NCBI GenBank assembly: GCA_022410635.1
Contig: JAJVDF010000346.1
Span: forward strand, 347,437 to 411,436
Origin: Tretioscincus oriximinensis
Taxonomy: Eukaryota; Chordata; Lepidosauria; Squamata; Gymnophthalmidae
Reading direction: 5' to 3'
Length of the DNA stretch: 64,000 nt
Below, one piece after another: positions 28,685 to 39,490 of this stretch. A program made the position numbers and the translations under genes. The notes below the pieces were generated by a model. The model saw only the letters and a list, made by a program, of their open reading frames with translations, was not told the origin of the DNA and made no database searches. How positions within the stretch are numbered: position 1 is the stretch's first letter; every line of letters starts with the position of its first letter.

Positions 28685-30370
28685 ACCAGGGAAATCANTT
28701 CTGGATGTGGTGCTTTGCTCAAAGTGAAGTTCTGGACAAAGGGCAGAGATCCAGCCACTAGACTGAATTCCTCCTGGTCTCCACGTTGGCTGTGGAGACT
28801 GCAGAGTTCACCCAATCTTGAGCAAAACCAGTCCTGGCCGTGGCTTTATATGGCTGGAGACTGAGACTTTGATCTACTGTAACTCTTTCAGACAAGCAAA
28901 GGTTGATGTTTCTGTTTCCCCTTCTACCAATGAATCTTCCCTTTGATGTGGCTGAAAGGGGGCCTCTGTCAAACCAGAAATCAAGGGATAAAATGTGAAA
29001 CTTTGTACTAATGGCATTTTTATGGGGTTAAACAATGAGCCCTGACAGCACATAAGTCATTGTGCCATAAATCATGCCAGAGTGTGTTCCTTTGCAGCCC
29101 ACAGCATGTCTTCACCAGCACCTGAATGTGAATTATCGAGCTCATAAACATTGATTAATTCAACCATACTATGCCAAGTGTGAAAAGAAACTTATTCAAA
29201 TGATTTGTTCAAGAGATGGCTTGGTCTTCCTGTCCTTTCTTTCTCTCCCTCTTTCCCCATCTCCAACCACCATCTCTGTATAAATGAGTAGATAAACAGG
29301 CAGGTAGTCAATCAGTCAGTCAGNCAGGCAGATTTCGTCTGCATTTTTAATATTTGTGGCCTTCGGCTGCTTGTCTCCCATCTCAGTGCCCTCATGGGTG
29401 TTACCTGCGATGGAAGTGGGTTAGCTGGCCATGCGATTCCACGTGCACATAGCCAGGCCCAGAAAGCAGTAAGGAGAGTGGAGCCAGCCACTCACCCCCT
29501 TGCAGACCCCTGCCCTTGTGCTATACATGATTTGTGTGTGTCAACAGACCGCTAATAGTATTTTACAGGAGCACAAAATGACATGGACAGAAGAGGGAGG
29601 GATGGCGACATTAAACAAACAAACGATACGAAACCAACGTCTTCCGTGGTTATGGCCGTAATCATTAGCACGGCATGCTAGGTGATGTTCCCCCATCCAT
29701 TCTTCTCAGACCCATTTGCAGCTGAACAGTTTTTAATGGCTCGATGAATATGAATGCGACATTTACAACCATTTATAAATATGAGGCTTTGGGGTCTGTA
29801 CAGTTCCAATTGCAAATGCACAAGTTGCTATTAAAAGGCTGTCATTCTAGGAGGAGGCGAGAGGAAGAATTTGGTTCGGTTTCAAAAAGTGGGGCATTAT
29901 TTCTTTCCATTTTCCAACTTGAGCATCCAGAATCATCCTTATTGTTGATCTAGTTCCTCAGCTTCACACCTATTTAGANTTAGGCTCAGTGAGGGGAGCT
30001 CCCGGAAGCCAAATATTGGGCAAGGAGCGCAAAAATCTGGTGCAGCCCTGGGTTATCTCATCACTTCCTGGGTGGGAAAGAAGTGACACTGAAAGTGATG
30101 CGACCTCCTTGGCATCATTTTCCTAGAGGTAAATACCGGAAGTGATATCAAAATAATGCCACTTCTGGTAGAATGGCTGTGCCCAGGGTGGGGGGATTTT
30201 CTGGTGTTACTTTGCAAGAGATCTCACATCTTGCACAAGGGCACATTTTCTCACAGCCTGGATTGCTTAGGCTGCAGGCACACAGGGATCCAGCCAGTGA
30301 GGAACTAACCAGGAAGGAAATACTGAGCATGCTCAGCCAGTAATTCTGCATTGTCCAATACTATTGTCTT
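28685..30370. other. Low-copy block, possible conserved non-coding DNA
   Basis: About 1.7 kb without recognised repeats except a short cagt-rich run near 29305-29330. 28985-29215 and 29620-29760 look the most like conserved sequence. No exon supported. Confidence 0.3.
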
Positions 30371-30794
30371 TTCGCGGTATCCTGGCGTAATCCCATTAAG
30401 AAGAGTTACACAAGAAGGCTTCTTGCCTCCGCAGCTGGGGGCACAGCCATTTCACAAAACATCAGCTTAAGAATATCCTGGGGCAAAGGACCTTTTCCCT
30501 AGGTCTACTGAGGAAATCAACGAGCAAGTATTATCGCCGGCCATCAAACCCCCCTCCCACCAGGTGCCTGCAGCCTTTAACTGTAAAAAATAAGAAGGAT
30601 AAGAAAGAAATCCTCTCATTTATGCAGGGAAAAAGTAAGCTGTTATGTCTGTTAGCAGACATAATTTTAGACAAATACAGCTTCTTATCAAATAAGCTTG
30701 CAATAAATGTTTGATGAACAGAAACCCTTCAGTAGGGCTCCCAACACTAATTTAATGAGAAGTAGCAAATGATTTCTTTCTTGCTTTTTTTCCC

Positions 30795-30798
<4 letters not shown>
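30371..30798. other. Low-copy sequence before the (TA) tract
   Basis: No recognised feature. 'gttatgtctgttagcagaca' near 30641 is a short imperfect hairpin. Confidence 0.3.

Positions 30799-30869
<71 letters not shown>
30799..30869. repeat. (TA)n microsatellite
   Basis: About 35 uninterrupted TA units. Likely polymorphic. Confidence 0.98.
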
Positions 30870-30871
<2 letters not shown>

Positions 30872-31249
30872 TGATTGCTCCCTGGAGACAAATGATACTT
30901 CAGAGCCCTATTTTTAACAAATGAATTATTGACTTAAACTGGCACAATTAATCACAATATAATGGGATCAGGGAATGTTAGACGTTCATTCATCATGGCT
31001 GATGATGAGTGCTGAGTCTTCCAAGAAATGAGGCTCTTTAATCACTCTCCAGTGAACAACCACACGCTTTCAAATTTCAATCATACAGAAGTCGTCATAT
31101 GTAAGAGAAGATGAAGCTTCCTCAAGCACAATCGAGGCGACAGGAGGATTCCTTTTTTCCTGCAGCTGATATTCCACCTTAAGATTGATTTCCCACCTGG
31201 AGTATCACTTTTTCACACCCATTAAAAGTGCAAAACTCCACCCTGCTTT
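30870..31249. other. Low-copy block, possible conserved non-coding DNA
   Basis: Repeat-free and motif-dense (caaatgaattattgacttaa, ctggcacaattaatcacaat, catggctgatgatgagtgct). One of the better candidates in the window. Confidence 0.3.
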
Positions 31250-31800
31250 TTGTGTGTGTGTGTGTGTGTGTGTGGTAACCAGTGGTGGGAGTCTGCTGGT
31301 TGCTAGGCTGACCAGATGACAGTTTTTGGGAGGGTTGAAAACCTGATTTTGGGGTGAATCCCAGTTTTTTCTGAGGAAAATCTTTTCAAATATATATATT
31401 TTTGAAAAGATTTTGCTCAGAAAAAACTGGGATTCATATATATATTTTCCACTCAGGAAAACCTGGGAGGAACCCCAAAACGGGTTTTCAACCCCCCCCC
31501 CTAATGGGTCATCTGGTAAACCTACTTGCCAGCAGTTTGGGCAAACTGGTTGTTAATTGGCACTCCCTCCTCTCAATGGCACTTCCAGTTGCTCTTCCGG
31601 GAACACCATCTTGAGTGATGATATTTCTGGTTATTCTTCTGGGGACGCCATCTTAAGTGATGGGATTTTCAGATGCTCTCCCAGGAATGTTATCTTAAGT
31701 AATAGTTACTGCTTCTGAAAATGCCCTCCTAAATGATATCATTTCCAGTTCCTGCAGTTGCTTCATGGCAGAGAACCTAGTTGTTAAATTATTCGAAACC
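31250..31800. repeat. Decayed element with (TG)n and 42-bp units, split by MITE
   Basis: (tg)n at 31250-31274. 'aaccagtggtgggagtctgc' at the left and 'cgaaacccactggtggtacc' at the right are imperfect inverted ends. Between 31575 and 31745 lie about four diverged 42-43-bp units with 'ccatcttgagtgatg' / 'ccatcttaagtgatg'. A palindromic MITE sits at 31304-31524. Confidence 0.5.
31304..31524. mobile_element. Palindromic MITE (TAGGCTGACC family), 221 bp
   Basis: Left end taggctgaccagatgac and the complement of the right end taggtttaccagatgac. The arms continue inward ('gggttgaaaacctgattttg', 'cccagttttttctgaggaaa'), so the whole element can fold on itself around an AT-rich centre. No clear flanking duplication for this copy. 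Confidence 0.8.
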
Positions 31801-32734
31801 CACTGGTGGTACCCCTAACTCTAAGGCTTCTAAAGTGAGGCTCAGAAAACTTGTTTGACTTCATCCTATGAAAACCCTTTCGGTGCTGAGGCATATCCTA
31901 GAATATATTTACCTGCCATCCATGTACTAGTTCAGGCTACAGCAAGTTCTGAGTGAGNCCTGCCACAATCTGCACCATCATANCAAGTTACCATTCCATG
32001 GTAAAATCAGATGCAGAAAGAGCACTTGAAGATCACAATGTTAAGGCCTGCCCTTGTCTTCAAAAGTGGGTAAACGAACATAGTTGTCCTGCTGGATTAG
32101 GCCACAGCCATCAAGTCCAACATTCTGACTCATGTCCCCTTCCCCACCCAGTGAGGAATCAAATGAAGAGGACCCTACTGGGTATGAGAATTAAACGGCC
32201 CACCAGAAGTCCCTGAGCTATACCCATAGCCTTTTCAATAACCGTGACTGATGAAGGAGAAGAACAGATTGCTTTTCAAGATTTTGCAGCATGCAGAAAG
32301 GAGAGAGCAAACACAATAAAGTTCAATGACATTTTGCATATTGAGGCATGCCCAGGCTCCAACTGCTTCAAGAACAGAGCTATAAATAAGATGGAAGACC
32401 CACAGTTGTAGCTGATAAGTGATCCAAACTTGGAACAGAGGAAGGTAAAATCTTCAATAGCCTTCCTCTAGGGGTTCACCATGTGCCTACAGTGTATAGC
32501 TTTCAGCGCCTAGTAAAAAAATACCTTTCACCCAGGATTTTTACTCTTAAATTCTGTAGCTCCCCTTGCATTCTGTCCTTCCAGGGAGCAAATGAGGGAG
32601 GGAGGGTATGGACCTTTTAAAAAGTTTTATTAATGTGTATTTATCTTTTTAAAATTTTCTTGATATTTTTACCTGCCCTGGGAACAGTGGTGAAAGGTGG
32701 GATCTAAATCATTTTAAGCAAACAAATAATTCTT
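31801..32734. other. Low-copy sequence with a small CR1 relic
   Basis: Mostly unassigned. 32085-32150 (gtcctgctggattaggccac) is a short antisense CR1 relic. Confidence 0.35.
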
Positions 32735-33030
32735 TTTCAGAGAAATAGGCATGTTAGTCTTAGTGCTAGCAAGTCCAGCAAGAGGGCTTATAGCACTTGG
32801 AGACTAACAGGGGAAAGGTGGACAGCATGACCTTTCATAGACTTGTCTAGTTCTTCAGATGATACTGGATCAATGTCAGGAACAGGTTTTATAGGAGATG
32901 CCAAAGGACATGTAAATGTGCTATGGTGATTACCTAGGTGAGAAAAAACATCTAAAGTGCAGAAAGTAATCCTCTTAAGTGGANGAAAATGTCTAGAGAA
33001 AAGAGATCCAGCTGGATGAATGTGCATCAA
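32735..33030 (-). mobile_element. Penelope-like repeat P, antisense
   Basis: 'cagagaaataggcatgttag', 'gcacttggagactaacaggg', 'ttcatagacttgtctagttc' and 'ttcagatgatactggatca' are the complement of the P tail, here extending further upstream than other copies. Confidence 0.5.
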
Positions 33031-33159
33031 TCAAAAATACAGAAATGTGGGGAGCAAATCACTCCAAAAATGCTCTCAGGAGGATGGGAAGCTAACTGAT
33101 GTTATAATATGTATAGTGTGCCAGGAAACAGTTGTCTAAATAATTATTGTATAGGAGAC

Positions 33160-33297
33160 ACCAATTTCACCTGGTCAACTAAAACGGCAAAAGAAAGCAA
33201 AACTGCCATCCATTCTCAACTCCCTGCAAATGTCATCCAGAGGAATCCTGCCTGTTCTCCAANCTGGAGTCGGCTTCTAGGCATCCATTTTAATAGC
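33160..33297 (-). mobile_element. CR1 LINE fragment, diverged
   Basis: 'ccaatttcacctggtcaact', 'caactccctgcaaatgtcat', 'tcctgcctgttctcca' in antisense CR1 order, both ends missing. Confidence 0.6.
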
Positions 33298-33867
33298 CAA
33301 TTGCACAAGAAAAAAGTTTTCCACTGCTGAGAACAAGCAAGATTCTTTGCTACAAAAGTATTGCCTGTTTTTATTATTATTTACATAGCAAAGCTATTCA
33401 GAATATATTCAGAATGTTAAAAGAAACTGCTGAGGTTCACCCCAATGGAGAACATCTTAAACTATCAGAGCTATAGACTATATAGCTGGGATCCCCAGTG
33501 GCTCAACTAATTTAATATCTGACCTCTTCACAGTCTTACAAGGGACTTAAGAATGAGATTTTGCTTCCCTCAGTATTAGTTGAATTAATGGACAACTTTC
33601 AAGTGCAATGTCAGTAGTTTAATTCCTGCTACATAGAAGTCTCTATTGGTCTATTGAATGTTCTCCAAATGTCTCCAGGATTAGAAATCTTTGCCTAGAC
33701 CATCTTGATTAATTTGATATTCTCCATATCTGCCAGGGCTGGAGTTGGTGGGATCTATGCACTACAATCTCAAAAGTGAACAATTTTGGTGATAGCAAAA
33801 TAAACGAATTTACGGTTTCTCATGAGAGGAGAAATTATGAAATATGTTACAGAGGATGAGATTATCG
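33298..33867. other. Low-copy sequence, nothing recognised
   Basis: About 570 bp without repeats or coding support. Confidence 0.35.
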
Positions 33868-34076
33868 GAAAAAAATCTATCTAGTCCAAACTGTCTCACA
33901 GAGTGGTCCACAAATGGCCTGTGAGTCCCCATTCCATGGTGTTGAATTGAGAGTTTTGTCTTCTTCTTGAGACTGCCCAGGTGCAATTGGGGGGCCATTG
34001 TATGAGACAGAAAGCTGGACTATATGTGCTCTGGCCCCCTTCAGCAGGCCTCCTCTTACATTCTTATGCTCTTAAC
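33868..34076 (+). mobile_element. CR1 LINE 3' end with tail
   Basis: 33957-34076 is sense CR1 ('gactgcccaggtgcaattgg', 'gagacagaaagctggactat', tail 'cttacattcttatgctctt'). 33868-33930 looks like a small antisense CR1 piece joined to it. Confidence 0.7.
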
Positions 34077-34513
34077 TGTGATGATGGTGTTCAAATCAAT
34101 GCACAATTCCCATAAAGCCAAGGATGTTTGCATTTATGTACATGCATAGTTCTGAGAGGGTATGTAGAGCAAGACCAAACGCACAAATGTTGCTAACCTG
34201 TGCACTGCTGGCAAAACATCTTGCAAAGATCAACCCNATTCCAATCTGTGTTCAATTTGGAAATGCCAGCAAATGTTTCATAGTCCTCTGCAATGTTCAT
34301 TATAAAAGTCCCCAGATGGCAGATGGCTATTAGCTCACCACGACCTATATAAATGTCAAGCTGTAGAGCTATTGCCCAGCGAACATCCCCAAATAAATAA
34401 CAACAGGACTGATGCTGTGATGTTATCATTGGGAGTTAAGGCACATGAATCCTATGCTAATGTATCCCAAAGTCAGAGGCGGAATGAATCTTGCTTTTCA
34501 GAGAGGTGCAACT
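34077..34513. other. Low-copy block, possible conserved non-coding DNA
   Basis: Repeat-free. 34230-34430 ('gcaatgttcattataaaagt', 'cccaaataaataacaac') is a weak candidate. Confidence 0.25.
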
Positions 34514-34681
34514 TGGGCTGCATCCACATGGCACTTGTTTGTACTGGAATTTCCTGATAATCTGGTTTATCANTTTATCAGTTATTTGTGTCACATTCAC
34601 ATCATTCTACCAGCTCTTGACAAATGAGATTTTCTGATCATGTGACACACTCCCCCATCCACCATTTTGTTTGCTGTTAAG
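34514..34681 (+). mobile_element. Element M, copy 3, truncated
   Basis: Left terminal repeat 'gggctgcatccacatgg' is present, then 'tttcctgataatctggttta', 'gatcatgtgacacactcccc' and 'caccattttgtttgctgtta'. Cut off where a CR1 begins. Confidence 0.6.
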
Positions 34682-35060
34682 TCCATGGGATGGATAAAAT
34701 GAATAGAAAAAAAATATTACCTCTATCACACAACATTGGACTAGAGGGCATTCCTTGTGGCTGTTGGGCAGAAGAGTTAGGAAAATATTGTTTCACTCAG
34801 AGGACCATTGATCTCTGGAATTGACTTCCAGAAGAGTTGGTGGTAGCTAGCAGTCTGGATAGTTTTGAGACAGGATTAGACAAGTTCATGGAAGTTAAGG
34901 ATATTAATAGTTACTAGGATGGATCTCCAAGATGAGACCACAGTGAAGATTTTGCCTTCTTTTTGGCCTTGTTTTTCTTGGGATGCCCAGGTGCGACTGA
35001 TGGGCCAAAATAGACTATGGCAGACCCCATTTGGCTCATGCTAGTGTAGAGTCCACATGC
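34682..35060 (+). mobile_element. CR1 LINE 3' region plus 42-bp module
   Basis: Sense CR1: 'catgggatggataaaatgaa', 'gttggtggtagctagcagtc', 'ggatgcccaggtgcgactga', then two module-like units ('agactatggcagaccccatt') from about 35005. The octamer tail is absent. Confidence 0.75.
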
Positions 35061-35154
35061 CAGTGTAGCCATGATTGAGTCTCACCCACCATCAAGTTTC
35101 TACTCTGTTCTAAAACATTGCCTAGCAATCTTGCCACATGACAAGCCCCAGAAG

Positions 35155-35290
35155 ACCTTGCTGAGCTTGCCTTCCTACAATTCCCAGCATTCTCTGCAAG
35201 CTGAGACCCAATGAATTTTTACACATAATCTCAAAGGCTCTTGAAGACTCTTGAGATTTGTGATGTTCACAGCGCTGAATGTCTCCATGA
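35155..35290 (-). repeat. Dispersed repeat Q, antisense
   Basis: 'caattcccagcattctctgc', 'aagctgagacccaatgaat', ending 'gttcacagcgctgaatgt'. Matches 21310-21425 and 38640-38745 in reverse. Confidence 0.5.
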
Positions 35291-35556
35291 AGATATTTCT
35301 GCCGGATTTTACAAATGTCTGCTGCAGAATCGGACGAACTGCGGTGGCTAGAAATTCTGCAACAAATAGCTTTTTTAGCGAGTGGATCACTGAACATCCA
35401 CGATCCCATGGGGTGGATTGACTGTGATGTTGCTATCGATGTGGTAGAATTTGTCCATGTGGATAGAGCTCTAGCCTGTCACCAGTCTCCTTGTCCACCT
35501 TGGCATCTGAGGAGACGGAGCATCCTAGGTAGCTAAATTCTTGGACTTTCTTTAGC
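35291..35556 (-). pseudogene. Non-LTR reverse-transcriptase fragment
   Basis: On the minus strand near 35480-35545 the sequence reads KKVQEFSYLGCSVSSDA, matching the 'V..F.YLG..IS.DG' thumb-region block of non-LTR reverse transcriptases, followed by VDKETGDRL. The frame breaks soon after. The clade cannot be assigned from this length. The rest, down to 35291, joins repeat Q and may belong to the same element. Confidence 0.5.
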
Positions 35557-36054
35557 AGTCACATATTGCACACACATCAAAAAGGTTCTCTTTCTTTAAA
35601 AATGGTACTGAAAACCATCTGCGATGCAGTGACTAGGTAAAAAGAAGGAAAAAGAAATGCAAATGCTTTAAAGAAATCCAATGAATCAAAGATGTGACTG
35701 ATTGTAGATTATGTACAAACAAAGTGAAACAGAAATGCCGACGTCTACTCCCACTTTGCCTGCATTGCTTTAAATCAACTGGCTATTGAAATTGCACTTG
35801 AAAATTAATTTTCAGCCAGGCCTTTCCTGACAGCTGACAGATGGCTGTAATGCAGCTTATTGTTTGCTTTCTGCCCTTCCTGTGAAATGGAGGTCTTGGA
35901 GAAAAGCCTCTTATTCCCCCATTCTTTTCTTAACCTGTAGAAGTTCTTATGTGCTATCTCCATCCACAGAGGAGTCAGGGCCATGGGCTTTGTCTTCGGT
36001 AAGGATACTTTACTGGTTTGCCGTATGCCATGAATTTCCCAGACAATCCAGGGT
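35557..36054. other. Low-copy block, possible conserved non-coding DNA
   Basis: 35600-35960 is repeat-free and motif-rich (gatgcagtgactaggtaaaa, gcacttgaaaattaattttc, gctgtaatgcagcttattgt). One of the better candidates for conserved sequence. No exon supported. Confidence 0.35.
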
Positions 36055-36175
36055 TTTAGTCTGGTTTTGTGATTAGAATATTAGACTCTTATCTGATAGT
36101 CTCCCAGTTCAAGTCCACTACCTTCCAAGAAGCCAAATGGGTGACCTTGTGCTGATCAAAGTTCAAAGAACCCCA
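36055..36175 (+). mobile_element. SINE-B head fragment
   Basis: 'gttttgtgattagaatatta', 'ctcccagttcaagtccacta', 'ccaaatgggtgaccttgtgc': the tRNA-like part and the following block of SINE-B, without the tail. Confidence 0.6.
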
Positions 36176-36264
36176 ACTATTCCTATCATCTGATGGAAAC
36201 CAAGAGCTTTCTGTCATAGAGCAGAAAAGGGATCTTGANGTGTTGGTAGGCAGCTAAATGAAGG
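36176..36264 (+). mobile_element. CR1 LINE coding-end fragment
   Basis: 'cctatcatctgatggaaacc' and 'cagaaaagggatcttgan' match the CR1 at 42970-43035, the reverse-transcriptase C-terminal region (..KDLGVLV..). Confidence 0.6.
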
Positions 36265-36411
36265 TACAATTCTTGCTTTCAAATAGCTGGGTTGGCCAGA
36301 CCTGCAGACTAGTAAAAGACACTCATCCCTCTCCACGTCTGACACAGGGCCTTGAAACCCCATCTCTCAGGTGAAAGACTGGTGCTTGGTCGACTGAGCC
36401 ATTCGTGCCTG
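36265..36411 (-). mobile_element. SINE-A head half, antisense
   Basis: 'cttgctttcaaatagctggg', 'ctctccacgtctgacacagg', 'tgagccattcgtgcct'. The tail half is missing, so no purine tract adjoins it. Confidence 0.8.
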
Positions 36412-36845
36412 TGTGAGACCTTCCTAACCCTAACTCCAACCCTACTCTGCACAGAATACATACTCTGTAATCGTAAAGACAGCAAGATCCCATTCCAAGA
36501 CAGACTCCAGAATAAGACCCAGCGCAGAAAGAGCATTTGAAGATTAAAAAAATTAAGGGAGCAGGATCTATANCTGATGGCAAGAGTTTCTTAAAGGTAA
36601 ATGTGCAAATAAAAAGCCCCTCTATTTAGGAGTGGTGGATAAAAAGTCATTTCAGCAATCGAAAGGGAGACTATGCATAGAATGGGAATGTAGCGCCTCC
36701 TTTAATTTCCTTTTCTTTTAAAATTATCGACAGCTGTATCTTAGAGGTCTGTTGATTTCCATGTTTTTGTTGAATGTATTTTTAGCACCCTTTCCTAAAT
36801 GAAAGACAAATGCAGATTTTAGAGATGCATTTTAGTTATATAAAG
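36412..36845. other. Low-copy sequence
   Basis: No recognised repeat. 36600-36840 is AT-rich and may be conserved non-coding DNA. Confidence 0.25.
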
Positions 36846-36847
36846 TA

Positions 36848-37107
36848 CAGTGGTACCTCGGTTCTCGAACAGAATTCGTTCCGGCAGGACGGTCGAGAAC
36901 CAAATTGTTCGAGAACCGAAGCAAGGCGCGCCTGGCCGAAAAAANGCATACTGATGACGCAAGCAAGGCGCGCCNGGCCGANAGAACGCCGAAGGAAGTT
37001 CGAGTTCCAAATATGTGTTCGGATTCCAGGACAAAAGTTTCTGGAATCGCCTGGTCGAACACNGATTTGGTCGACATTCAAGGCATTCGAGAACCGAGGT
37101 ACCACTG
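36848..37107. mobile_element. Mariner-like MITE, 260 bp, TA duplication
   Basis: Ends cagtggtacctcggttctcg on both sides in inverted orientation (22 bp or more identical), each flanked by TA (36846-36847, 37108-37109). This fits a Tc1/mariner MITE. Inside, 'gcaaggcgcgcc(t/n)ggccga' occurs twice as a direct repeat about 42 bp apart. No transposase frame. Confidence 0.9.
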
Positions 37108-38236
37108 TATATAGAAAGTAAAGCTTAGAGTAATTAGGAGTTGTAAGTCAGCAGTAGAATACATGTTGTCCCTGCAGAACGTTCCAGTTGCAACTTCTGC
37201 TGCCTCCAAGGAGGACTGGGGGAGATTTATGTCCGAGAGAAACAGCTGCTCTGTTTTCTGTACCCGTGGAATGCTAGTGGTTTGGGTGATGGAGTTGGTT
37301 GTAAGCAAACGAGGCCTTTCTTGGAATATTACTAGCGGAATTAGCCCATTGCAAAACAAGCTCCATTTTACGTCTTTTGCAAGACCTGCACAAAGACACT
37401 CAAAATAACGTCAGAATATTATTCATAAAGCACAGAACAAAAACAAAAGAACAAAAATAAATAATTCCATTTTAATTTTACCCTCCCAGGATAAAAGATA
37501 AATAATTTAGGTGGCTTTTTGATACGGCCTTCCTTTAACGTATAATGCTCTGTTCCCACCTTCCGTTCCTCTGCGGATCACCCACCGAATTCGTACTCTT
37601 TATCTCAGAGGAGGAAAGTCAGACACAAGGGATGTCAGACATCTGTGATATCACATGAAAACAAATGTTGTAAACCGCAAATAAACAGAGACCAAAGCAA
37701 AACAGACATTTGCAGAGACACTGGGCTCCTTTAAATAATGACTGCCTTTGCATAATCTCTATTTTTATGGCGGGAACTCATACATTGTGGCGCAATGCTT
37801 TAATCAGTGGAATAGAAGCAAAACGGATGTTACTAAAAGCAAAAAAAGCAAAAAAAAAGAAAAGAAAAGAGAAGTCCTCTCTTTACCCTAACCTCTCTAG
37901 GCCTCGGGGTTGTACAGCAAAAGCCACGGCAATATATCACCTTATTCCCTTTATTTCAGCCTCTTAGGCTCTGTTTGTGATTAGCCGGTTTCTGTGAAGG
38001 AACAGACCAATTTTAAATGAGAACATTCTGTTTTGAGGAGAGAAAAAATGCTAATGGTTTAGAAGGAAAGCCATTGTTGATGCTAGATGTTTATAGGAAA
38101 AGTGACAATCCTTGCATTTATGATTTTTAAGACCGATATGAGCCCTGTTGTNTCCAGCTGTTGGAAGGTTGCAGTCCTAACTACAGTTCCCAGAAAGCGA
38201 AGTTCAAGCACTTAGGCCACATCCCCAAGTTGATAT
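37108..38236. other. Low-copy block; short repeat R relic
   Basis: Mostly unassigned. 37328-37350 ('ttactagcggaattagccca') resembles the start of repeat R at 45678. 37430-37700 may be conserved non-coding DNA. Confidence 0.3.
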
Positions 38237-38483
38237 AACATCCAGCAAAGGAGCTAGCAGCACTTTGAGACTAACTTGAGAAAAGTGGGTGGCATAAGCT
38301 TTCATAGACACATCGACGTCTTCGGATGCTGAGGGACTAAGCTGATTAGTCCCTCAGCATCTGAAGAAGTAGACTATCTACGAAAGCTTCTGCCACCCAC
38401 TTTTCTCAAGTTAGTCTCAAAGTGCTGCTAGCTCCTTTGCTGGACTTTCTACTAGACTAACACGGCTATTTCTCTGAAATTAA
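38237..38483. mobile_element. Inverted pair of Penelope-like P tails
   Basis: An antisense copy (38257-38345) and a sense copy (38360-38483) face each other: 'ccagcaaaggagctagcagc' at the left is matched in reverse by 'gctgctagctcctttgctgg' at the right. The centre is 'ggactaagctgattagtccc'. The arms are about 95 bp with few mismatches and can form one hairpin. The sense copy extends further to 'agactaacacggctatttct'. Confidence 0.75.
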
Positions 38484-38559
38484 TATAACATAACCTTCAA
38501 TCCGCTACACAAGGTCACGCATGTACGGAAATCCACTCATATAAAAGATACGTGGTCAC

Positions 38560-38745
38560 GGAATTCCTAGTCATGGAATTTGTGCAGCTTAACAGCGGGA
38601 AATTTGTGAAATCTGAATGAGAGCTTCGTGGGGACATTCAGCAATGTGAACATGGCAAATCCTGNGAGAATTCGGGTCTCTCATTAAAAAGTAGGAAGAC
38701 TTNNAGAGAAGGCTGGGGATTGTAGTAGGGCAAGCGCAGCGATGT
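38560..38745 (+). repeat. Dispersed repeat Q
   Basis: 'gacattcagcaatgtgaaca', 'tggcaaatcctg', 'ggctggggattgtagtaggg'. Third copy of the family at 21170 and 35155. Confidence 0.5.
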
Positions 38746-38876
38746 GTTGAGATTGCTATATAATGTGTCAGAACAGCATGGAAGCCTTATGGTAGTTGGG
38801 GCTGGATAGTGAACAATTTTTAATGAAATATCGAGGCAAAGCCTGTCGTGGGAATGTGCCCTTAGTTAAACTAAGG

Positions 38877-39310
38877 TAGGTCCACAATGAGCTTTGTTCT
38901 GGGTTCTATCTTAAAATGGGAGGCTGCTGTCTATATGCTAGTGTAGACCTGTATGGCTGGTGAATGGGGCCTGCCATAGTCTGCACTGAAACGTGGATGG
39001 CCAGACAGGTTTATGGACACTAAGGGTATAAATGGATACTAAGATAGTTGTCTGGATGTAGCCTCCGGGATAGAGCAACAGGCAGGACTCTTGAAATACC
39101 ATTTGCAGGGAGTCACGAACAGGAGCAGCATATTTTGCTTTCCTCTGTTCGGACTGCCCAGGTGCATCTGGTGGGCCTCTGTGTGACACAGAATGCTGGA
39201 CTTGATGGGTTGTGGCCTGATCCAGTATGGCTCTTCTTATGTTCTTATGTTCTAAGCTCTGTCCAAGAGATATAACCCAATGTAAGTCTCAGTGTGGACA
39301 GAGCCTAGTA
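38877..39310. mobile_element. Harbinger-like MITE split by a CR1
   Basis: Left end 'ggtaggtccacaatgagctt' after taa; right end, as complement, 'ggctctgtccacactgagac' before tag. The core has module units at 38935-39003. A CR1 lies at 39004-39254 between 'tggatggccaga' and 'agctctgtccaagag'. Confidence 0.65.
39004..39254 (+). mobile_element. CR1 LINE 3' end inserted in MITE
   Basis: Sense, 5'-truncated, from 'caggtttatggacactaagg' through 'gcaacaggcaggactcttga' to the octamer tail 'cttatgttcttatgttct'. Confidence 0.9.
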
Positions 39311-39490
39311 GCAAACATAAAGTTCAGGATACAGTTTTGGACCTTCAATGGATGTGAAAAAGTGAAGAAGTGACCCATCCCCCAGATACAGACAACATTA
39401 GAAGCTTCCCCTGGTGAAAAGTCTTCTTTTCTACAGCCATTAAAGATGTAAACATCTGCATCAGATTTTATGTGGGAATTCTACCATGGC

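Noticed and set aside
35122..35409. 95-codon minus-strand frame as a gene
   Set aside because: It overlaps repeat Q and a non-LTR reverse-transcriptase fragment, and the peptide is not in the RT frame.
36424..36447. Interstitial telomere repeat
   Set aside because: Only about two imperfect ccctaa units, too short to support.
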